This document shows, piece after piece, positions 23,801 through 36,214 of a stretch of 64,000 bases of DNA. The notes under the pieces were generated by a model. That model saw only the letters and a program-made list of their open reading frames with translations, was not told the origin of the DNA and ran no database searches. Location: assembly GCA_963995525.1 (NCBI GenBank), contig OZ023217.1, positions 20,626,273 through 20,690,272 of the forward strand, written 5' to 3'. Origin of the DNA: Escarpia spicata (lineage: Eukaryota > Annelida > Polychaeta > Sabellida > Siboglinidae). The position numbers were made by a program, and so were the translations under genes. The first letter of the stretch is position 1, and every line of letters begins with the position of its first letter.

Positions 23801-25783
23801 AGCAAGGTGTTGAAATTTGCGGATCATACAAACTTACCTGTATTTAGAAGGATTAAACGTAGTGCAGATAGACAGATTTACAAGGTGATCTTGACAGGTT
23901 GATAAAATGGTCTGAAAATGGCAAATGTTGTTCAATTTTGGAAAATGTAAATGCCTCCACACAGGACATGGGAACGAATATGTACAATATACAATGGGAA
24001 ATTCTGTACTAATTACTACTGTAAAACAAAAGGACTTAGGATTATCCATTAGTGCTGATATGATGGTTTCAGAGCAGTGCGTTATTGCTGCTTCAAAGGG
24101 AAATAAAATCCTTTGATTAATTATGCGAAACATAACGTATAAGAAAAAAGAGCTAATAATACCGCTGTACAAAACAATAGTTAGGCCTCATTTCGAATAT
24201 TGTATTCAAGCGTGGAGGCCATATCGCAGGAAGGACATATATGCTAGAAAGAGTACAGAGGAGAGCAACTAAAATGATACAAAAACTGAGGGATCTTAGC
24301 TACAAAATACGCCTAAAAGAATGTGGTTTAACAACACTAGATACCAGGAGATTGAGAGGAGATCAGATAGAAGTCTTTAAAATAGTGAATGGTTATGAAA
24401 ATATTTATGTATTTGTTTTCTCAGTTAAGAAAGATAGAAGGACTAGAGGACATAAAGTTACATTAGTAAAGGAACAGTGTAGATTAGATATAAGAAAGTT
24501 TTCATTCTCACAAAAGACTGTAAGTGAATGGAACAGATTATCTCCTGATTGTGTTGGTGCTAGTAGCGTAAATATGTTTAAAAATAAAATCGACACATAC
24601 TTTAAAAGGGCAGGATACACGTAGATAAAAGGTACTGGACTCTCGATAAGTCAAAAGGTTTCCTCTATCTCCATCTAGAGTTAATTTTCTGGATGGCACT
24701 CTTGTTAAATCTTATTACACATGTTTTACAATTGGGCGATGCCGGTTGAAGCGTGACGCCGTACAATTTATTTCTTGACACCTATTTTGTTCACGTTTTC
24801 ACGAAGTAATATAAACCAAATCATTGTTATAATATGATGCACTGTTTGTAAATATTTATAAACTTTTGTAGCAATTATTTATTCGCCACGAAAATGAAAA
24901 TATGGTAATTATATTAATTAATATATATTTAAAAATATATTTTAAAATATGGTAATTATTTATCCAGACAAATATAATGTGATGAATATATAATTTATTA
25001 TACATACATATGTATATTGTACAGTAATATATTGTAATTATATATGTGAAAACAAATTGTGATTTGTCTAGATATATAAAATGTAGAAACATCATTATAT
25101 ATAATTACCATACTTTTATTTTCGTGGCGAATAAATAATTATTACAAACAATTTAAACATATTTGCAAACAGTACATCATAGCATAAAATGAATTGGTTT
25201 ATATAACTTGGTAAAAACAAACAAAACAGTGTCAAGAAAAGGAATGTATCGGTGTCAGACTTGACCCGGCGTCGCCCGATTGTAAAATCATTTACACGAA
25301 ACCTACGCGTCTACCGACTGATCTACCAACACCAACGGAAGTATCCTGGTTGATTTGAGGTGTTATGATAAGTTGTACAATTCCTCCTTCATATCGATAT
25401 TCTAGTGATATTATGAGATTAAACAATGTTACTTTCTATAGCTGGATACAATATCTGTTTGCTATGTATGTTTATAGGTGTAGATTATCTCCGGTGGGTT
25501 GCAATCGATATAATTACTCTGAAAGCGAACCGAAGCTCCGCGAAACATCGCCTGTTTGTAGGCCCATTCGCATTCATTGTTTTGAATAAAATTAGATTCA
25601 TGTGGAACCGTAAGATAACTGGTTGTTTCTTTGTGATGACTAGTGTTTGTATTACATCGGAATATCGCATATTAACACATTCTGACGCTCGTTTCAATCC
25701 AAACGGTGTCCTTGTAAACATGCACTAAATGCATGCAAGGGGTCGGCCTGATGCGAGTATATGCATGTCGTCTGTGACGTCAC
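20804..25783. mobile_element. Large palindromic element, left arm split by a LINE
   Basis: The outer ends are GTGACGTCACAGACGACA at 20804 and its near reverse complement at 25766-25783. Reading inward, the arms stay similar throughout: GCGTCAGAATGTGTTA (around 20899), TCCACATGAATC (around 20980), AATGCGAATGGGCCTACAA (around 21012), GCGAAGC/CGCGGAGCTTCGG (around 21046) and TCGATATATGAAGGA (around 21189). The left arm runs 20804-21297, is interrupted by CR1 copy 2, and resumes at about 24719-24908. The right arm is the mirror image, 25105-25783. About 195 bp of AT-rich loop separates them. Without the LINE the element would be about 1.56 kb. Each arm holds tRNA-like promoter words: TAGCTCAGTCGG at 21264-21275 with a B-box-like GGTTGAAGC near 24743, and the inverted TAGATCAGTCGG (25325-25314) with GGGTCAAGTC near 25266-25257. 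No protein is encoded by the arms. Confidence 0.8.
21298..24718 (+). pseudogene. CR1-like LINE, copy 2, near full length but broken
   Basis: This is the longest of four related copies. After about 360 bp of non-coding leader come a cysteine-containing segment (about 21640-21790, possibly a PHD-like finger), a coiled-coil-like stretch (VECLEKEVARLVDIAKGM, 21753 onward), and then the APE endonuclease start (CICLNARSIVNKNK at 21920; MGITESWATTDISDAELG near 22002). The reverse transcriptase follows: KSPGVDGIPPKLLLEI (23155), YRPVSLTSVICKLLERLI (23336), IIYLDFQKAFDKVPRQRLL (23547, motif A intact) and SGVPQGSVLGPILFLIYI (23713). Motif C reads FADH instead of FADD, so catalysis would be lost. Several frameshifts and stops break the frame. 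It ends in a CTTGTTAAATCTT segment like copy 1. The insertion point lies between the tRNA-like A and B boxes of the host palindrome's left arm. Confidence 0.92.
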
Positions 25784-26875
25784 ATCTCGGCATCCCAAAA
25801 AGCGCGACAAAAATATGCATATTCGAAAAAGTCCGGATGCACAGCATAAAATGTGGAATTTCTAATTGATAGAATTGTTTGGCTTGGTGGACATGGAAAT
25901 GTATTGCAGGATGTAACACAATATGAATTCAAGCAATAGGTGTGTTTATTCCCTTTAAGATTTAGTTTGTGTTTAGAAACGGATAATTTAATATCCGTTC
26001 AAAGGTTTTCCACAATGACTCATATAATTAATGAAGAGATGCAAATCTGTACTTAGAATTACTAAACCAAACAACACACCCATTATCGATAGTGTATCAT
26101 TCATATGGTTTTGCTTTAATGTGTCCAATTGTTAAAGCGATGAATTGTACTTTACTCTCATAAGATATACATTATACACAACAGAGCGCATATATTTAAC
26201 TGGTTGTTAAGGTATTGATGCATACTGCAGAAACAGGTTAGCACACTCAACACGACAACTATTCAACTGTGTACATTTATTGGTAGACATGCATGATATA
26301 TTCCATATGTTGATAGCGATAATTCAACTTGTTATCGCGGACACATTGTGCTATTTTCTTTGATATGATGCTAAACAGAAGCATTTACATTTACAGTTGC
26401 CTACACACAACTATGACCAGACAGTCTCAATAATTACCCCTTCGGGCCGCCAGCTATATTGGGCGGCATGGTAAATCGCTGCGATTGTCAGGCAGTTACA
26501 CTGTAGCGTATCTACGTTGTGGTAAACGGTGCCTCGGCAAATCGATTCAATTAACGAAAAAGAAACAATTACACGGTAGACAGAAAGAAAAACAATTTAT
26601 GCGAGTGACGACTAATTCAGTATTTTCGATGATTTAAACAAATGTACATGATTTTCATTCAACCGATCTCGAATATTGTAGCTATTTATAATATTGAAAC
26701 ATTATAAATTTAGACACAAAGAAACGACATTTCATATAAGCTCAAATAAAAAAACAGCTTAAAGTTGTCGTCTCTTCCCATGTATACAAAAAGGAAGTTT
26801 TATAATTTCTGCCTAGGATATCGATTCCGAAACAATTTAACAAATACAATCTGAGCGGTAGAAGAGGTACATATA
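25784..26875. other. Non-coding stretch
   Basis: AT-rich; no open frame above about 65 codons, no tandem repeat and no recognised element. Confidence 0.55.
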
Positions 26876-27180
26876 TATGTCATGTTACGAAATACTTTTG
26901 CCCCAGACTTTTGTCATAACATTTACAAGTACGAACCATAACCGTAACATCACCAGCCATCACCACATGATCAGAACACAAAAAGGAATGCGTTTAATAA
27001 AATACAAATGGCTGCCTAAGTCTCGTTTTCGGCGTACATATGCTCATTACGGCATCTTTATAATGTATACCATCGCATCGCGCATCGCGCATCGTCCATC
27101 GCATCGCCCCTCGCATCGCGTCATCGCCCCATGGTGGTGCAGTTTTCTACACAAAAACGTGATGGTCCTTCTCGGCCATC
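26876..27180 (-). repeat. Dispersed GCGATG-rich repeat, copy 2
   Basis: Inverted copy of the segment at 11633-11962, sharing the same ordered blocks. It lacks the extra 45 bases seen in copy 1 near 11880-11925. The GCGATG/CGCATC tract (27066-27120) differs in length and arrangement, as expected for a slippage-prone core inside a dispersed element. The 119-codon plus-strand frame across it is not conserved in copy 1, so it is probably not coding. Confidence 0.8.
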
Positions 27181-27390
27181 ATACATTAACTAAGTTGAAC
27201 TCAAAGTATCTAGCTACATTAGGAACATCAAACTAAAGGTATCTAACCACACTAAGAACATCGAACTAAAGGTATCTATCCACATTATAGGAACACCGAA
27301 TTGAAGGTATCATAGCACATTAAGAACACCAAACTCAATGTATCTATAACCACAATAAGAAATCAAGTTATCTAACAACATTAAATGGAA
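27181..27390. repeat. Degenerate 35-42 bp tandem repeat
   Basis: Five or so diverged units built from AAGGTATCTA, CCACATTA and AGGAACATC-type words (near 27205, 27240, 27270, 27305, 27345). It starts at the edge of the preceding dispersed repeat. Confidence 0.6.
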
Positions 27391-27711
27391 ATCAAGGGCA
27401 ACTGTGTGGGCGGCCTATTCACCTAAACAGTTGATAAAGTCTAACAATTTGCAACTACAATAATCAATATCACGCCTGTGGTTTACCCAGAATTCATTTT
27501 CAAAGTGGGAAATTCTAGTGAAATCTCACAGTTCTCCATGGCTGACATATTCAGACATGTTCCGGATGCTACACGAGTAAGCGCCTGGAGCTTCTTTGAC
27601 CTTGATGTTGGGGTGACGCGTTGACATGTATAATTTATCAACATGCCAGTTCATATATCTTGGTGTCTCGTATTCCGTTCGAATCAGAGTTACGCTTATG
27701 ACAACTGTTAT

Positions 27712-28878
27712 AAGTAAGTAAGTAAGTAAGTAAGTAAATTTATTTCCTCATCCAGATAATATACAACACAATTCAAGAGCAATGTAACACAGATGAGGTG
27801 GCTACCAGAGAAGTATAACTTATCGAGCTGGTAGCCAATTAAATCAAACTCATATAGGTTACTCCCACATACATAATATTACGTATATAAATGTTGCATT
27901 CAATTGCAATAGCTTCAGGTTTACGACTTTTGTAAATTAAAGCTAGAGATGTTGTACCAATATAAGAACAAATTCACAAGCGAATTTCTTACAATATGTA
28001 ATTAGATTTAAACTTTAGTTAATGCCAATTATAAAGCTCCTGGCTTTATGCTTAAACATATTTAGCGTTTTCGAATGTTTAATGTCTACAGGTAGTTTAT
28101 TCCAAAGACGAGCCCCTATTACTTTCAAGGAGTTCTCTCCAGTTCTATAATTACATCTATGTATATATAAATTGTTCTCCTGTCTGGAACTTCTGATTAT
28201 GAAGTCACTATTGCATTGGTAAAATTGGTGGAATAGACTAGGAAGTTGATTCGTACGCTGTTTATACACAAATATTAGAACATTTAGTTTAAATAGTTCC
28301 TGAACTTTAAGTATATTAAGTTCCCTATGCAATGCTGTGGCACTGTCACGGCGGTGACGTTTTGCTAATGTTTTAAGTAATACATTTAGTAAAACTTGTA
28401 TTTTAGATAAGTTAGTTTTACAAGCCGATCCATATAATTCAATACCATAATTAATATGGGGAAATACATAGGCATAATATAATTGCCTGACCATATCGGC
28501 ATTTATGAACGAGGCCATGTGATAAAATAAACCTGATAACTTAGACACCTTTGAACAAAGTTCCTTAATATGTTCCGACCATGACAGCTTACAGTCTAGA
28601 TATATACCCAGATATTTGGCAGAGTTAACCCGTTCAATGCGTTGGCCCTGCAACAATAATGGCACGACTTCACGTTCCATATGTCTACTGAAGATTGTAT
28701 AACATGTCTTACTCAAGTTTAGAGTTAGTTGATTGTACCGGAACCAGACACTAAGCGATTCTAACTTCTCCATAGCCGTATACACAGTATCATTGGCATC
28801 CATTCCAGTAATGAACAAGCTAGTATCGTCAGCAAACAATCGCAAAGATACGTGATCCATATATAATGCCATACGGTG
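27712..28878 (-). CDS. LINE reverse transcriptase C-terminal half, uninterrupted
   Basis: A 288-codon frame (28015-28881) encodes the second half of a jockey/L2/CR1-group reverse transcriptase. It has RLFADDTSLF near its start (motif C, both Asp kept), WFRYNQLTLNLSKTCYTIF (the region after the active site), AKYLGIYLDCKLSW, HINYGIELYGS (thumb and connection), and ends with GARLWNKLPVDIKHSKT. The part before motif C is absent, so the copy is 5'-truncated near 28875 and cannot be active alone. About 300 bp of 3' UTR follows, ending in a (TTAC)n tail (27712-27737 read on the minus strand), the usual kind of LINE 3' terminus. The unbroken frame suggests a younger insertion than the other LINEs here. 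It is a different family from the CR1-like copies. Confidence 0.88.
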
Positions 28879-28881
28879 CAC

Positions 28882-30058
28882 CGCGCGGACGTACCATTTT
28901 AGTAGTTACAGCAACAACCAAACAAAATAAATTCGGCGACGTAAACAAAACTAAATAGTCTCTGTTCGTCGACTGGCGAATTGAGAGGAGTAGGCGTTGG
29001 TGACTTCAGGCTTTCTATTACAATGGCGCTGTCCGTGCAATGTAAAAATGTGTCTTCAACAAGATTTTAGTAAACTTCTGGCATAATGGTCCTGGTTACA
29101 GTTGCTATTAGTTAGTCTTTATTAACTCGTTTAGACGCATAGGCCCAAAACGATGCCTTTTGTTTCCCATTAAGAACACTGTAAAAAGGTCAGCGGGGCA
29201 CTAGTAACAATAATATCCCGCTATTTGATCAATACGTCTTTCCTGGTATTGCACAAACCATTGGCGAGGCTACTATCTCACTGATTAGATTCAACCCCGT
29301 GCCACGCTCCAAATATTAAAACAATGAACGGCCTCGAATGCAACAGCAGACTCTATTAACCCAAATGTTAAGTACACATACAAGAGTACGGAGACATCAT
29401 CCAGACATAATTACAAACCATCGGTGAAATGACGTTGCATGGTAATAACTCGCTGTACGCATATTTGCACCCCAGAACGCATACATTGACAATACAGTAC
29501 AAATGCCTGCTGACAACTTGATAAAAACATTTGTTGTTGATTTTTTAGTACTTGTTTAATGAACTTGGCAAGCGTCTTCGAGCGGTTTAGACTGAACAGG
29601 GCGCTAGAGAGCTTGGCTGATTGACATACTGTGATACTGCAACTCCAATATGTGGCGGTTGGTGAACATCGAAGATCTGACTGACTCTAAGCAGCTTTAT
29701 CAATATCTTTGCAGAGGGCAATGGTTAATTCTATGGCAAAATCAATTTGATGGCAAAAGCAATTATGCATATAAAGGTCAAGAATGATCTTATAGACTAA
29801 GATCGATTGGCAAGACGTTACTTGTCAGACCACAAGACGTGTGATAAGGCAAATATTAAGACATATAATCTACCCATCATCTACGCATTTTTCTAAACGC
29901 AGTGATCACCTCGGATAAGGTAGTTGTGCTGAAAGAGGGTACAGTTGTCAATCCACTTTGCTCGAATGCCTTAAAAGCCAGACAACAACCCAGTTTAGAA
30001 GAATTCGCTGGAAGACACGAGCTGTCCGATGTCACAAGATCGTAATTTGTTTATTTAA

Positions 30059-30097
<39 letters not shown>

Positions 30098-30394
30098 CGT
30101 GTGCGTGCGTGCGTGGTTGCGCGTTTAATAGTAAACGAGTCCTGCACTAAGCCAACTATTAATTTACGGACAAGTGAACAATCAACGGCTGCACCCGATG
30201 GCGTCCAAAGTGGTGTACTCCGCGTATGACATCACCAACAACTAATGAGGTGTATGTGAGTATGTGAGTTGTATGTGTATGTATGTGTTGCCTGTTCACG
30301 TGTGCGAGCGTTCGTTCGAACGTGTGTGTGCATGGGTAAGATAAATGGCATTCAAGCTTAACACGGACATAAAACTATACTAGCTCGATCTTCT
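28882..30394. other. Non-coding stretch with a (GT)n run
   Basis: No recognisable gene or element. A (GT)n/(GTGC)n microsatellite lies at 30060-30115. Confidence 0.55.
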
Positions 30395-31302
30395 ACAACG
30401 CCAACATTGCTCAGCAGTTTTACCTGTCAACAGAAGAGGAAACAACGACAAGTGAATGATGTAATCACACGATGTTTCTCATAGGAAGGTCATCTGGCAG
30501 TGAGATGCCGGAGCTGGCTAATAAGTACTCCATCCTTTTACACAAGTAACTATGTATTATGTCTACTTTCTACACAAGTTATGATGTACCAGTGTGATGT
30601 TCCATTGCACTAGGTTAACACTGAAGTAACCACATCAGCTCTACCTTCCATAGTAAGCGGTAATCAAAACCAAGTTGATCACAATATGCAATACAGCGCG
30701 TCCATCCGACCTTATTCTTGTTTGGAGTTGAACGCGAACGAGAGTAAACTCGAAACTGTTAGCAGTTGTCCCGTGCAATGCATTCATGTACAATGAATCA
30801 TTTCTATCACTTTATGTCTTGGACCCACCGTGGACAATGATCAGAACTTCTTGTTCCTTGATGGATCTTGTGACACGGCAGTCTTCCAGATTGACGGTGT
30901 CTATCTATCTACACGCGTTGTGGAAAGGTTAATGAGGATCCTTTCACCCACGGCAAGTAATAATTGGAAAAGGGTCAGCGGACTGCAATACGTCGATGCT
31001 GACTAGTAATTGCTTATGTTAAAAGTAGCTCAGCTGCTGGCCACAAGCGTAGTTCTGGCCAATGTAACAGTGTAGTCATGCTACCCAAACATGCGGACAT
31101 AAGCACGCTGTGTTGTTCTTTGCCTGTGGTCAGAACGGCCATACGAGCAATTTCATAAATTGCCCAGCGCCAACATTGCTCCAGCAGTTGTACCTGTCAA
31201 CAGAAGAGGAAACATCGACACTTGAATGATGTAAACACATGATGTCTCTCATAGGAAGGTCATCTGACAGTGAGATGCCGGAGCTGGCTAATGAGTACAC
31301 CG
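30395..31302 (+). repeat. Direct repeat pair of about 130 bp
   Basis: The segment at about 30400-30530 and that at 31170-31302 are close copies in the same orientation, 771 bp apart. Both contain ACCTGTCAACAGAAGAGG, CTCATAGGAAGGTCATCTG and GAGATGCCGGAGCTGGCTAA. The right copy continues into a 114-codon open frame (31239-31583) of unknown content. Confidence 0.8.
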
Positions 31303-31339
31303 TTAGGGATATTGGCAGCTTGGTTAACTCAATAAATGG

Positions 31340-33115
31340 GTTATTAGTTTTCAAATCGAAAGTATTCGACGTATCTAGGCGCATGAAGCTGGATGGATTC
31401 AATTACTATTTTGCTGCTGATGTTCTCAAATGGATAATGAATGTGGAGTGCTACTTAAATGCAAAAGGCGCAAACAAACACAGGTGCATTTATATGTTTC
31501 AAAATATATATCCCAAACCGTATTCATTCGCAGTGTCGGAAAAGTGGCGAGTGGTTGAAGTGTTTCGTCGAAAAGAGTCGTAAGATGGTTAACTACCGTC
31601 AGACCGGAAATATTTAGACTTATTTAATCAAAATGCCACTCCGTTAGTTAGCAAAAGGAAAGTACCCGACGTGTGAAGACGCATAAAACTGGATTGATTC
31701 AATCACTATCCTGCTGCCTTAACGCCCATATCTCTGACGCCAATTCTGACAAAGGTGTTTGAGTCATCTATGCAGAAGCGTGTCGATGCTTGTACTAAAC
31801 CGCAGATTGACGATTCAAAGAATGACTCTCATCTTTGTTCCCTGCTGTACAGAGGTGCGGATCAGGAACGACATTGCCGAACCACTCGCTGTGTTGTTTC
31901 TTTCCAATTTGATATATCCATAGTTCCCTCTTTCTCTACCTTTCATCCTCCCACGATCTTCTCAAATCCCTCATCTCGCAGTCCTCCCATCCCAGCTGTG
32001 ACCGTCCCCTTTTTCTGTGTCCACTGTGTTGTTCCGCCTCTGCTCTCGTTGCCATTCTTTCTGTATCCATCCTTGCCCAATGACTTCCCCATCTCATCCG
32101 GCTTCTCAATAATCCTCCTGTTAGGCTGCATTGCATGCCAACCTCTTTTCCCAGGTCGTTCATCCTTCTTCTGTCAATCTTCTTTGTTCTTGTTATTATA
32201 CGAACCCAGTTGTTCTCGCAACCTCGCAGCTTCTGTTCTGTCAATGTCACTGTCTCCAGACCATATACGCATGACGATATAACACACGCTCTCAGGACTT
32301 GCCCGTTATTACCCATCCAATTAGTGATACGTATAACGATATGCAATTAAATCTATATACCAGTGTAGTGGCCTCCAAATTTAAATTCTGAAAGCGAGCA
32401 ATATTTTTGGTAAACACAACAAAAGAGAGAAGGGAAAAGGAGGCGAAAACGACTACTACATTGCGATGGGAGGACTGTGTAAAGAGACATTTGAATGTTT
32501 GGGAGAGGAGTGGAGAATGAGAGTGAAAGACAGAGGGAATGGAGATAGTTGATGAAGGGAGCAGTGTTCAATCAGTGAGGGAAAAGAGGATTGGAATCGA
32601 GGCCAGCCTCACCCGTGAGATAGGGAAATAAGAGGAGAAAATAATAACAATTGAAATATACACGTTGTGAGCAACTGATATAGACTGACGCATCAATACT
32701 TAAAAACGGTAAACTAATTAAGTGTATAGGCGCACGCCGCTTTAGGCCATAGCATCGCCTTTTGCTTCTACAGAAAGGCGAGAATCAAGACCGGCCGGGT
32801 GAGTATGCTTAGGACCTAATCCAGCTTTATGTTTGAGTGGTGTGCTATAAAATGCAATCGGCGCAGACAACCACGAGTGTTTGTATGTGTCTGAAAATGG
32901 ATACCCAAAACTGTGTTGCGTTCGCAGAGTCGAGAAAGTGGTTAGTATTTGAAATGTTGCATCGAAAAGAGTCGTCACATTGGTTATTAACGACCGTCAG
33001 AACGGAAAATTTCGACATTTTAAAACAAAATTCCACTCAGTTAGTTAGGAAAGTACAAGGTGCGTTAAGCTGGATTCAATTACTATTCCAGTTTCCGATG
33101 TTCGGGCCCATATCA
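31340..33115 (+). repeat. Diverged repeated blocks with a reverse transcriptase scrap
   Basis: The segment 31470-31720 is similar, with many changes, to 32855-33110. Shared words are GAAAAGAGTCGT (31569 and 32965), CCGTCAGA.CGGAAA, AGTTAGTTAG and GCTGGATTCAATTACTAT (around 31388 and 33067). A shorter block (GACG..T..GGCGCAT.AA.CTGGATTGATTCAAT) also occurs at about 31360 and 31670. At 31727-31775 one frame reads ISLTPILTKVFESSM, the reverse transcriptase motif usually preceded by RP. I read the whole as overlapping remnants of one or more old LINE copies, not as a host gene. Confidence 0.5.
31936..32346 (-). pseudogene. LINE ORF2 C-terminal remnant
   Basis: A 136-codon minus-strand frame shows the C-terminal part of a LINE polyprotein: RACVISSCVYGLETVTL, then CENNWVRIITRTKKIDRRRM, then MRWGSHWARM and KRGRSQLGWEDCEMRDLRRS. 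This matches the region after the reverse transcriptase in RTE/jockey-type elements common in aquatic animals, as I remember it. The active site is absent, so this is a truncated insertion. It lies opposite in strand to the surrounding plus-strand remnants and seems to be inserted into them. Confidence 0.85.
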
Positions 33116-33156
33116 TATACATCCGGTGCCCACGGTGGCCTCCGGATGTATATGAT
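33112..33156. repeat. Perfect 15-bp inverted repeat
   Basis: ATCATATACATCCGG (33112-33126) is repeated in inverse at 33142-33156 around a 15-base loop. It is a hairpin of unknown role next to the end of the diverged repeated block. Confidence 0.9.
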
Positions 33157-33439
33157 CTCGTTAACTCTCGCATCAAAACGGACCGGAAACGAGAACCACT
33201 TGCGTCCCCTTATCCGTCACATACATCATAAATTATTTGAAAGTGAAGCCAATCTTACCTCAGTTAATTACGTACACGAAATAGTTGTAATAAGTAGATC
33301 CTACCCAATGATGTGTGAAAAAGGATACAATAATCAGGGTCGAGGGAAACAGTCAGTAACTGACGCATTGGGACGCAGCTGTGTCAACGGTACTCCAAAT
33401 TACTGTGACCTTGGTCGGTCTACAAATTACAGAGGCAAC

Positions 33440-34300
33440 AGCCAATAGCTGCGAAAATATTCGATCGAATTCTACTTAAGACACAATCCGATCACGCACA
33501 CTTCCAGTCTTTAGGACAAATCAGTGTGGACTTAGAAATGGATGATTTACTACAGTCATCATCTTTGAACAAAATAGAGAACCTACATGATCAACATATA
33601 TATTCAATCAAACGTAGAATTTAAGAACGCATTTGACAGCATCTGTCGTAATAACATGAAGAGAATTCTCGATAGGCCTGCGACCAAGGCTACTTTTATT
33701 CTTACCAGAAACATTGCCGTACCAAGTTATTATTTTAAATAATAGAATGTTTTCGTCAACCCACTGTACAACAGTTCGAGGATGTACTGCTTAATAACGA
33801 AGTTTTACAACTATCTCAAGAGAAACAGGCGATGCTGACCGTTCTTTCACACTAATAATGTGTTCACGCAGTTAAACCAGTTTACCTAACCGGTTTAACT
33901 TCACGCGTGGGCAGTTACGTAGCTGGGGACAATTGTAAAAAGGATGCGTGGCGTTGCCAACACTTGTATGTAATAAACTGGATTAACGTTTAGCCGATTG
34001 AACTTTTCTGTGTGAACACGGCAATAATCAACATGGTCACAAAATGTCAACTTATGATCAAGCATTCCCTGTGGTGAGACCGAAACGCTTGACATATCGA
34101 ATGGTGTCGCATTCGGACTTTGTTCTTGTAAATGTGCTGGAGTAGGCAATGCGACCTATAAGATGTGAATGTATTTCGCATGACTAGAATTTATAATCAT
34201 ATTTAAACAGATTAGATTGCCTCATGCAAATGTCATAACTATTAGTGGTTTTGCTGACGACATCGCATTGGCGTCAAAATATAATAATAATAACCTTTAG
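33440..34300 (+). pseudogene. Heavily decayed LINE reverse transcriptase
   Basis: Short blocks in changing frames keep the order of a reverse transcriptase. KIFDRILL is near 33455, and RTNQCGLRNG (one stop) then FTTVIIFEQNRE is near 33517-33580 (family pattern NQCGFR.GRST). VEFKNAFDSICR.NMKRIL is near 33612-33670 (motif A; the usual Asp is replaced by Glu), and GFADDIALASK is near 34252-34285 (motif C). The roughly 500 bases between motif A and motif C have no clear coding. Many stops make it non-functional. It is a different family from the CR1-like copies. Confidence 0.7.
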
Positions 34301-34437
34301 TTATACACCATCAAATCCGGGACTAATGCCCCGTTCACAAGTATTTACAAAATCGGCAAACATCTAAGAAACATAAAAAAACGTATTTCAAAGAAATAAA
34401 TAAGAAAAATAAATAATGTTCGGAAGCAAAATCCTAG

Positions 34438-34438
<1 letters not shown>

Positions 34439-34498
<60 letters not shown>
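34439..34498. repeat. (AT)n microsatellite
   Basis: About 60 bp of nearly pure alternating A and T. Confidence 0.97.
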
Positions 34499-34499
<1 letters not shown>

Positions 34500-34500
<1 letters not shown>

Positions 34501-36214
34501 TGCTGAACATACTGGAAATAATAATAAATAATATTAAATAAATAAAAGCCTAAATTACATTAAATAAGATTATTAGATACAAAAATGTTATTCTAAAATA
34601 TACAGCCCCCGTGTCCATGATACATTTGGCCAGGACGTGAGCAACATGACCGATTTAAAAACTAACTGCATGAATTGTTAGTAATGAAACAAGTATAACA
34701 ACCAGGATAACAAAAGCCGGGTATGTCAGACGATTTAACTACCATAAATTATATATCTCTATCCCCACAAATTTAAGTACTGAGGCATTGATAACGAACT
34801 GGTATATTCCATGATCCTGAGTTGAGCTGAGCTTAAATACCCATCTTGTTACGCTGACATGTGAACGTCATCTACTGTTATATTCCTAGCGTTGTTTGCC
34901 GGTGGTCCGACCTGACTTAAACGTCTATGTTTACTCCTTTCGTAAGAATACAAACGTTTGCTGCTATTTGTTTTATATTTTCAGCATATTTAAGCTGAAA
35001 TCACTTTTACATATGTAACATTTTAGTTGTTTTTATGTCATTGAACCTTTTATGTTGTTGTAATCTTCTTAGACCAACTATTTGAGCTACCATAAGAAAT
35101 ACCACAAGCTGAATCGAATCACACTATATGAATGTTACAGTAACTGAAATTGATATTCGAACGTAATTACGGTTCCGTTGACAAATCGATCCCAGAATAC
35201 ACAACGTTCAACTACTGGCGCGAATTAGCTGTCCAATACCTTGGTTATAACATTGACAGCTCTAATGCTTATTAACAGCTTCCGGATACGATCAACGCTG
35301 TGAAGCGGCTAATGCTGGTAAGATCTAGTCCAGAAAACGATTTACACGTTTAAAGCGTCCTACCCAACGTAGCGGCCAACTGTGTGTAATGTTTACTAAT
35401 TACGATTTCTAAATCAGTGATATGCTTTGTGATATTTATCGCCGTGACGATATAGCTGGTAATGGCATCACTCTATTTAGACCACGTCGCTATTATTATC
35501 GCAGATGTATTGGCATGTTGCTGTTAGCCGATTTTCGCATAACCTTCATCGGCTATGGAAACAACGCCAACCACCGGCTTTAGTGGTTGGCGTTTTCGCC
35601 ATGGCAGTGTCAAACAAAAGCGTACCAAACCCTTCGAACAATTAACTTTGGACGCTGAAGAAGTGTGTGCGTGCGTACAATCCATTGCGATATTATGTTT
35701 ATGATAACACATTCAAGCGTAATGCTATATCGTACCTTTCATAAGCCAACATACGCCATGCTTTATTGCATGTTAACTCATTGTTCGTAACATTTCCAAA
35801 AGGTCAACGGAACTGACGTCCGATCGACCTTTACAGGAAGCATAGATACTCTCGAACATATAAACCTATAACAACGACATATTCGAAATGGGTATCCGTG
35901 TAATATCGAAATGGTTAGCCATATTATATCGTATTTTACCTTTCGTTTACCTAAATCGATTACGCTTCTTTAGCCTCGTTGCCATTTCAGTGGAGTACGA
36001 CGGGCTTTTCTGTCAGAAGTGTTCGTTTTTAAAATGGCATTCTTTGACTTTTGAAAACCGTGGCTATCATTCCGAATTGGCTGAAAGCTCATCTTCCTGC
36101 TGTCTTCTGACAACATCATCAGCAATCGAAATGTGTAACGATGAACTAAGATCATGTATAAAACATATAATAGCAACGTTGCAAGAGAAGCGACATACTT
36201 AAAATCAATTATGC
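34500..36214. other. Non-coding stretch with one hairpin
   Basis: No gene recognised. A 12-bp perfect inverted repeat, AACGCCAACCAC (35563-35574) against GTGGTTGGCGTT (35583-35594), forms a stable hairpin with an 8-base loop, preceded by a GCCGAT/ATCGGC pair at 35527-35553. A 104-codon frame at 35888-36202 has no known domain. Confidence 0.5.

Noticed and set aside
26877..27236. 119-codon plus-strand frame
   Set aside because: It lies within the dispersed GCGATG-rich repeat and is not kept open in the other copy at 11633-11962.
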